The notes beneath the pieces are model-generated. The model was not told where the DNA came from. It worked only from the letters and a program-made list of their open reading frames with translations, and did no database searches. Source: Strongylocentrotus droebachiensis (taxonomy: Eukaryota; Echinodermata; Echinoidea; Camarodonta; Strongylocentrotidae). Taken from it: a stretch of DNA of 64,000 nucleotides. Below, piece by piece: positions 1 to 9,591 of the stretch. The stretch lies in contig JAVYIG010004991.1 of NCBI GenBank assembly GCA_035222895.1, forward strand, positions 62,001 to 126,000. The letters are read 5' to 3'. How positions within the stretch are numbered: position 1 is the first letter of the stretch; each line of letters starts with the position of its first letter. Position numbers and translations under genes: made by a program.

Positions 1-899
1 GTAGATAGTTCAGGAGTAATGCCTTACCGAAACGTGCAAGTGCATCGACTTGATTTCGAGGCTTGGACCTCTTGGTTAAAAGAGCACTACGCTGTCACTG
101 AACCATCCTGCCTTTTCTAGCTTATTGTGCGCTTGTGATCATTTTCAAGTTAAAGGAAACTTAAACCCAAAGAATAAGTGTAGGTATTCTGAAAAATGAG
201 ATGTATTCCTGCCCTTTCATGTACAATATTCCTTACGAAAATGTACAAGATATTTATAAATGAAGATATTCCTGGCATGATGTGATGCCTGTCAGCATGA
301 CATGGGCGCAGCCATTTTCTTAAAAATGTGACGTATCTGTTGAAGTTGAAAATGTATCATGCACCAAGCGTTAGTTGAAAAGAAATTTTAAATCAATAAC
401 GAAACCTTTACTTTTCAATGAAAAAAAATAACAACTTAGACAATAGAAATTATATTAGGTGACAAATAAATAACGGGCACAATTGTAACAAATTCATTTA
501 TAAATACTACACTATAGCAATTGACAAATCTACTTCATTTATGAGAAACCTTCAACCCAGAAAAGCACTAACTAATTTATGCAATTTGCGTTCTGGCAAT
601 TATAGTACAAAGGATAATAGCAGGTGAATGAAATGCTTCATCACCACACACGTCTGGGAAAGAAGCATCCATAAATTTGAATACATTTACTTGATAAACG
701 ACTTCGCATAGTACGTCACATTATCAAGAAAATGGCGATGCACATGTCGTGCTGAGAAACTACTTTATTTTTGCTTTATACCTCTCTTTGGTGGGGAATC
801 TTGTAGATGTATGGGTAATAACATAATAAATCTCTCAGAATAAGTAAAGTTATTACTTGGGGTTCGGTTTCCTTTAATATTGATCTTCTATTTTGGCAG
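1..899. other. UVSSA intron, no feature recognised
   Basis: AT-rich sequence upstream of the first recognisable UVSSA exon. No exon, tRNA or transposon end could be supported. The VHS-domain exons expected before position 900 are not here and must lie outside the window. Confidence 0.6.
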
Positions 900-3800
900 G
901 TCGACTTTGTGAATATCCAAGCAAGATCCGATGCCGAGAGACGGAGAGCGGACGAGAGGCAGCGGCGCCTTGAGCAGGCTCAAGCACAAAAGCTAAATAA
1001 AGTCACAAAAGAAATGAATGGTTAGCAAGCTTGACTTTTCAAATATGCCATCAGACCTTCACCTGTCTAAAGTAGATTTTCTCTTGCTTCATGCTTTAAT
1101 GAAGTTGACAATAGATGTAGTTGTAGCTGAAATGAAAGAGGTACATTCATATGTTGGAAGTGAGTATAGAAATATTGATAAATACCTATTGTAGAACACT
1201 ATTTAAAACATTGATACACAGAGAGATGAGTTGGTTTGATCCTGGATCACATTGTCTACGGCATACCAGGATCTATCTATTTGTCTTTCTGTGTCCAAAT
1301 GCTTGTAGGGCACTCAAGCCACAGTCTGATGGATCTTGATACACATGCTCTCCTGCATCTTTTTTACCTTCACCCGTTCTACTAATACAGTGGCTACAAA
1401 CAAATTGTGTTGCATTTATCTTATTTGTCATATTATTGTACTTTTGCTTTTGTATCCAAGAAATCATCCCAGAGATTCAGGAGAGTTTGACACAATGTGA
1501 AAACTGCTTCCAGCTCCTCCTACCCAAAATGACCTTCGATGACCTCGATGATGATGTCTCCTTGGCAACAAGCTCCACTCAATACCAAAGCAAGAAGACA
1601 CCAAAGCCATTACCTCAACAAAAGCATGAACAAAGGAAATTAGTGAATAAAAAACCACAATCAGAGGCAGAAAAAGATGCTGATAGGACTAAAGATGGAT
1701 CGGCACATAATTCAAAGACCTCCCAAAATTTCAAGCATGATTCAGACAGAAACTCAGGGGAAAATTCTTTGATGTTATCTTCAGGGAAAAGTATATTTGA
1801 CATAGGGGATGAGGAGGATGACACTTTGGAAGGAGATCAACCATCTTGTGTATCAGGAGAGATTAAGAGGGATCATAGAAGAACTAAGGAAGGGGAAGAA
1901 GGCTCACATGTGAAATGCGGTAGCAATCTGAAAGTTGATGGACAAAAATCTGAAGAGGAAAGAAGAAAGGACGCTTTGAACGCAGTTGGAACTAGTGAGA
2001 GTGATGAGGGAGAGGATGACAGCGATAGCAACGAGATGGAGGATAGCGTTGGGGAGGAAAGGAGAAGCCTTCTTCAGCAACATGGGCTTCCATCATGGAC
2101 AAGCATCAATATCAACATCGATTTGGGTACTGGTAAGCGGTATGCTACTTCACCTGAATATTGCCTCTCTAAATGAGATCTGTTTTAATCTAGACCGTTC
2201 AACATTTTGATTAAATTTTTAAATTTTTTTGAAGTACATTTCACTATCAGATGTAGTGTACCGCAGTTTAACTCATTTACACATAGCATATTATAAGCGG
2301 TATGCTACTTCACCTGAATATTGCCTCTCTAAATGAGATCTGTTTTAATCTAGACCGTTCAACATTTTGATTAAATTTTTAAATTTTTTTGAAGTACATT
2401 TCACTATCAGATGTAGTGTACCGCAGTTTAACTCATTTACACATAGCATATTATAAGCGGTATGCTACTTCACCTGAATATTGCCTCTCTAAATGAGATC
2501 TGTTTTAATCTAGACCGTTCAACATTTTGATTAAATTTTTAAATTTTTTGAAGTACATTTCACTATCAGATGTAGTGTACCGCAGTTTAACTCATTCACA
2601 CATAGCATATTATATCTGTCGTAAAAAGAATCTGTACAATTAATGAGTCCATCAAATATCATATGATGAAACGTTGTTGACACAGGCCTCCTGCCGATGA
2701 GCACATTTCTGTCAGAGGTACCATGTGACACTAGGCCTGTTCTCACATAATAATTAGTGCGGTTTGGATGACGATGCAAAGATTGATTATTATTTTTTGT
2801 GTGTAGCCTTCCACGCATGTCAATTTAGTGCGAATTGGATTGCGATGCAATTTTTTTATTTTTTTGCAACCATTCACACAGGGAGGATTCTAGCTCTACG
2901 GCAAGAACGTCCGAACTGCTCATGCGTGAATCTCGACGATGTATGCGCGCTTGGAATCCTGGGATTAAATCAATTGATTTTTTATTCTCAATACCTTTCA
3001 CAAACACAGCGCCCGGCAAACTGTCGCGATTATTCTGAAAAATCGCAAGACTTAGTGCGAATTGGATGACGTTGCAAATTGCAAAGATAAGTAAAATTAT
3101 TCTGTCCGAACACACAACAACAAAAAAAAATTAAATCTCACTTTTTCTGTAGGCGTGAATGCCCCTACTATCTGTGAGGAGTATTGATATTCACGCGTAA
3201 TATGCATGACAGTACGAGGCAAATGTGTAAATTTGAGATTTATATACATTTCTGATTACAGAAGGAGTGAACATTAAGGAAGACGAAGACAATACTGATG
3301 TCTTACAGATTCTTGAGGATCAGCAACGTCTCTTGACCACCAGGTACCTGACCAAGCTCAACAGCTGGACAGAGGTATGCTCAAAGATGTTCAATGACCG
3401 ATGGAAAATCAACAATTTTAATGACTCATTTATTTTTACACCCATTTACTACTGAAATCTCTTATTCCAATAGACTTATTAACAGGTATTTAGTAGGGTA
3501 GATTGCAATATTACAACAGATTTTAGAGGTTTTGCGACCAGTGGATAAGTCTCTGGACTGTGAATCAGAAGGTACAAGGTTTGAATTTGAAAACAATAGG
3601 TACCAACCTATAGAAGGATTGCACAGTGGATACAAAGGATTTGCGTAATATCTGATCTTAAATGGCTTACATGTAAGTGCTCTCGCTCTCACATGCCTGT
3701 GCATACCATGTACATGTACGTGCGAAGGGCATTGTATTTTCAAGACCGTAGCACTGCATAATGCCTAGCCCTACTGTGTAATTGGCACTGCAATGACGTT

Positions 3801-6800
3801 ATACAGGTCTTGAACCGTAGATGGCGCTCTTTCAAACAAAATCTGGCCTTTTTGTGTACAGCGCACAGTGTATGTACCGTTTTTTGTACAATACAAAAAT
3901 GCTGTAGCACAGGGGGTATGAATGCGTTTTAAGCCAATAGCAGTCAAGTGGTTAATGGGAACCCTTTGACGTCATGTAGTAGCTGATATTTGGAAATTAG
4001 TAGAATGATCTTGGAAATGTGGCGCTTGGGTGTATATGAGGGACACATACAGAATTAAGCCATAAAGATAGTGCCAAACATTTATTTACAATTCATACAG
4101 ATCCTGATAAAGTTGGGGAAATCCGACAAGGTCAAACACTTGATTGATCTCAAGAGAGAAATCCAGGCCAAGCAGGACAAGTACAAGGATCTCCAAGTCA
4201 ACTGGACTCATCCCCACAAGAAGAAATCTTCGGGAAGCAGCAGAGGAAAAGACAGTCCCGGCTGCTCTGGTGTGAATGACTCCAGGGGTGGAGGTGGTGG
4301 CAAGGGGAAGGAGATCAACAGCGATGATGAGGAGGATGATGATGGCTTTGATGCGGTTCCAGACAAGGAAGGGTACGAGTCGGACATCCCGGAGGAGCTC
4401 AGAGAAGAGTACGGTGAGTGACCTCTGCAAATATGCCAAGGTCAAAGTTCAGCTATGCGTGACATTTTCATGACTCCGTGCGAAAGTGTACATGTGTTGT
4501 TAACAAAGCCTGGTAGAATGCGAATGTTAATGTGCTTAGATTAGCAATTGTGTGCTTGTAAAAATGACACGGGTAAGCCTGAATCCGATGACCGGGGTAA
4601 TAATATATATATCTGTAAAGCGCTATATAAGAAATAGCTATTATTATTATTATTATTATACATTTGATTTCCAGGCTTACATCGTCGTCCAAAGCCCTCG
4701 GCACCCAGCCAAGAAATGCAGAGGGCTGATGATTGGCATCCTTTCAGGGATGCAGACAACGACATCCTGGATCCAGCATCTCAAGCTGGTAGCATTGTAG
4801 CCATGAAGGAGAAGCTCAAGAAGATTCGGGAGGAAACTCGGCTACCACCAGGGTAAGTTAAGGGTATAGACCGGTTTTGGAAATGCCCCCCTCTCAAAAA
4901 TGAAATGGAAGCTCTTATTACCAATCATGTGAAAGAATACGTTTTGACTAATATTTTAACTAATTTTCAACTAATTTTAACAAATTTTACCAGGAAACCG
5001 CTTACTAAATTGGTAAATTATCATATCGATCCGGCCTGGCGAATGCACTTCAACATTGAACATTTGGGCATATGTTTCTGCTTTTTGCAAATTTAGGTTG
5101 AAGTATTGCCATCTAAACCTCTGAAGGCAATATTAAAACAATATTGAATTAATATTTTGCACCCAAAACCCTTGAACCACAATTTTACCAATACCAGTCT
5201 TTTAAGCCTTTAAACAGTCCCTTCTGTCCTACCAAGTTTGTGAAAAATTGTCACAAATGAACTCACTTGTTAATTTTTCAATTTACAATTCTTTTTTTAT
5301 TGATGAAAAGGGTGTGAGTATAAGTTACCATTGGGGAGAGAAGGAGGTGGTGGTGGTGGTGGTGGTGGTGGAGGAGGAGGCTAATATTTCTAAAACAATC
5401 TATGCACTGACAGATACCATATCATACCGGCCAAGAAAACCAAGCGCCTCACAGAGGAGGAGCGCAAGAGACAGGAGATGCTGAAGAGAGCTCCGGTGGT
5501 GTCCTTTGGAACCGATCTGGCTTTCTGGAAGAACCCTGAGGACATCAAAGCTCCTGTCATCCTTAGGTATAGTAGCGAGTTTTCGCAACCGGCGACGCGG
5601 CCTTCTACAACGCTAATCTTAGCGGGGGGTCGCACTCAGAGCTCAAATTTCTGCCTAGTGTCCAAACCTACGACGGTATTCAGCCGTATTAACGTTGGGA
5701 GTCAAGCTAGTATGGGGTGACAGGCTCATTTAAATACCCCATAGTCAGCACTTGCGTCGCTGTGCAAAAAGTCCCTAGTGTATAATCGGGGAGGGGAATT
5801 AATGGAATGAGAAGTTGTCATAGTCATGGTTTAAATACAGACACGGTTAGCATTAAATGCTATTTTCTGGTCCCATTTATCCTTTCAATACTAACCATTC
5901 CAATTGATTGTTATATTGATGTACTTTTTGTTTTGGATAATAAACTTCAACTCAAACATGACTTGAGATGTGTAGGTTATTGGTTCTTTCTCCGGTAGAA
6001 CCCCTATGTCCTCAGCCAAGCATTTTATCAACATTGCCTCTCTCCACCCAGGGGTATCCAGTTTGATGCTACACTGTGTAATATCATTTTGGTTTGATTA
6101 GCAGTATGAACATCATCAAAATAGTGCCTGCAATGTAGCTGGAATGCTCACGAGGGAGTAGAGATTGTGCACACAATGTGTGAATACTAGCCTGATTCCG
6201 ACAACCAGAGTAATAGTAAATTTGTAAAGTGCTTTCATATAGACTTGCCACTATACAGCATAGTATATGTAGGTCTAAATTACTAGCGCAAGTTCATGTT
6301 ACAGGTGTAAGTGTGTAAATAGAAAGGGTCGGGGGAATCCATAGCTTTCTTCTCTTTTATTCCATACACGGATTTGTCTTACGAGTCCTTACGGATTGCC
6401 AACTCGTAGTCAATCGCAAGCATCCGTAAATAACTCGCTGGTATCCGTAAATAACTCGTCAGAACTCGCAACAACTCGTAGGCACTCTTGAGGATCCGTG
6501 AAAGGAGAGGCAATTTTTTTGACATGTCAAAAATCTTCTTGCGAGTGTCCACGGATTGATTTGTCCGTAAATAGCTCGTATCAATCCGTTACCATCCGTA
6601 AACCGCTCGCAACAACACGTACCCATCCGTAAACTGCTCGCAAGAATCCGTTAATGACTCGTAACAGATTTTTGTAACGATTCGTTACGGTTAGTTTACG
6701 ATTTGTTTACGGATTATTTACGGATTATTGCGAGCAGTTTAAGGATGGTTGCATGTGCTTACGTGTCATTTACGATTTTATTCGGGTCATTTTACGATGG

Positions 6801-9523
6801 CTTTACGGATTGATACGGGTTATTAAGAGCATTTTATGTGTAGTTACGAGTACTTTACGAATAGATGCGTATACTTTACGTATGCTTACGAACTGTTTAC
6901 GATTTGGGGAAAGGTATAAAAGCTGCAAATTCAAACACTTTATTTTCAGTTTTTATTTTTTGACTAAAAATCGTAAGGACTCGTACATACTCGTAACTTA
7001 CTCGTAACTATTCGTAAAAACACGTAAACAGGTCGTAACTAACACGTTAGTTGCTCGTAGTTATCCGTGACAACTCGTAACAAATCGTGGACTCTTGCCG
7101 TAAATACATCGTAATAACTCGTAATAATCCGTAATAAACCGCAAACAGCTCGTAATAACTCTTAAACCGGTCGTAAAAGTGGTCAAATCGTAAGGATCCG
7201 TGAATTTGTGTGATCCGTAAGGACTCGTAAGAATAATCCGTGTATGTGAAGGGGGTATTACCCTTTCTCTGATCCTTGTCTATAATACTCTACTTTTAAT
7301 CAATGTAATTTGTTATCATGATGGTATGTTTCCTCTGACTTAAGATTACATTCTTTGTTTTGTTTTTAGACCTGACACAGATGCTAGGACCTGGATTGGA
7401 GCTGTACAAGATGAAGAAATAGTCCTTGAGGTTTGTTAACATCAGCTTCTATTGATTGATGCCATCCTCAATTTGATGCCAAACTCTACCTTTGGGGGGT
7501 GTTTCACAAAGATTCTAAGTCGAACTTAACTCTAATTTGGATTTAAATATTATGGAGAGCCATTTGTAGCCTTATAATGAAATATATTCAAAAGCAAAAA
7601 TTGAAGTATTTTAGACTTTTTATAAATTCCACATCAAGAACATAAAACCTTTCATGATAATAGAAAACATGAATGATTTGAATCAACATATATTGCCTTT
7701 TAAAATAACTTTCACAAAATAGTTTCAAGGATGCTTTCAACGGCTTTCCATAATTGTTAAGTCCAACTTAGGATCTTTGTGAAACACCCATCAGAACTGA
7801 AAATCTTAAATGCATAATACATATTTTTTTCCTGCTGGGACTGGATATCCTACATGTATATGTGTACCCTTTTGGGAGATAAGATGTTGATACAGCCCTC
7901 ATCTTATCTTATTGTAATAAAAGCGCAAGTGATTAAAAAAAATAAATAAAAAAAAATTGCAGGAACCCTCAACATTATCCCTATATTTCTTCACCTATTT
8001 CATTTGATTTGATTTTAGTTTAACATGCCTTTCCACAGATTACAACCCAAGTCAGCTAGGGTTTAAACAACCGAACAATAACATTTCTTTAACTTTTTCT
8101 TATGTGTATAAGATTCATGTTTATTTCCAATTTGCTACTATAATTGGATATATTTTTGTGTGTTTTGATGTCCTGTACTTTTTAAGAACGTGTTACGTAA
8201 ATGAAATGAAACTGGAGACAAAAAATGTATTTCTGGTGTAGAAAAAGACGTGTGACATCACAACATTGATTTTGAGCAGTATTCACATAATTTTTCTTCA
8301 AAATAAAATGGCCGTTAGCTTTGATAGCAGAGTTCTTAGCTCTAGGATGACATGCAAGACGTGCTGGTTTGGATCCTTACTCAATGGTTACATCCTTAAA
8401 CAAGTGTTCCACTCTCATTTCTCTCTCAAAACCAAGGTGTATTAAAGCCCGTCTGTACTAGTTTGGCCAGGAGGGATTAGACCCCCCAAGGGTGGTCACT
8501 GACAGGTGGTTATCTCATCAACTCGGCTCTCAATTAACATAAGAAAAAGGGGATCATGGGGGACCAACGGGCATTGTTTTCTATATAGAGGGAGCAGGTA
8601 GCTACAAGTAGCACAGTGGGGCTTTAAATATTAAGGTACCTGGCAATGCTGGCGTCAGATCAAGTATGGAGGTGTCATGGTATAGCGGTCCATTCACTTG
8701 CTTATCAATCCAAGGTTTGAGGGTTTGAATCCCAACCCCGGCACACACGTCTTTCTGCAAGATATTGATCCACAATTCCACTCTCCACCCAGGTGTTAAA
8801 TGGGTTCCTAGAAGGATTTATTTTTCGAAATGCACTTTGCACTGATTACGACTGCCAGAGCTGAAGCTAGGGTAATAATATCCAAACTTCTTTGGAAGCC
8901 TGTAGGGACGTTATATCATAATATGTTATGTGCAATACAAAAAACAGTTTATTATTATTATAAAGGCCATAAGGAAAAGCACTATCAATACTGATAAGGA
9001 ATTTAGGATACTACCCTGGATAAATAGGGACAAGTTATTCTATCAAAACAAATGATGTCTTATTTTTCTATTCTATCAATGTCCAGTCGATGAAGGATAG
9101 CCTGAAGACCCGAGTGATGAGCTTCACAGGGTCATTCCAGGCGGTCAAATGGAAATGCAGAGCACCCCTTCGTAATGGAAAACTGTGTGAGAGGATGGAT
9201 AGACAAAAGGTGAGTGGAGAAGAAAAAGAGGTTGACTGTTGATGATGATGATGATGATGGTGAAAATGTTGATGTTGATGAGGAGGGGAGCAGGATGCCA
9301 CTTCTGCTGCTCTTGCTGATGGTGTTTGTGATAGTGATAGTGATGGTAATGCTGGTGATGGTAGTGATGGTAATGGTGAAGATGATGATTATGTTAGTGG
9401 TGATGATGCTGCTGATGATGATGATGATGATGATGATGCTGATGATGAAGGTGGCGACGATGATGATGATGATGATGATTCTGATGCTGATGATGAAGGT
9501 GGTGATGACGATGATGCTGCTGC

Positions 9524-9591
<68 letters not shown>

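Noticed and set aside
4541..4800. Frames around 4541-4800 on both strands
   Set aside because: They are out-of-frame shadows of the UVSSA exon 4675-4852 and of a SINE tail with (ATT)n.
6753..7007. 84-codon plus-strand frame
   Set aside because: It lies in the CGTAA-word element and reflects word composition, not a gene.
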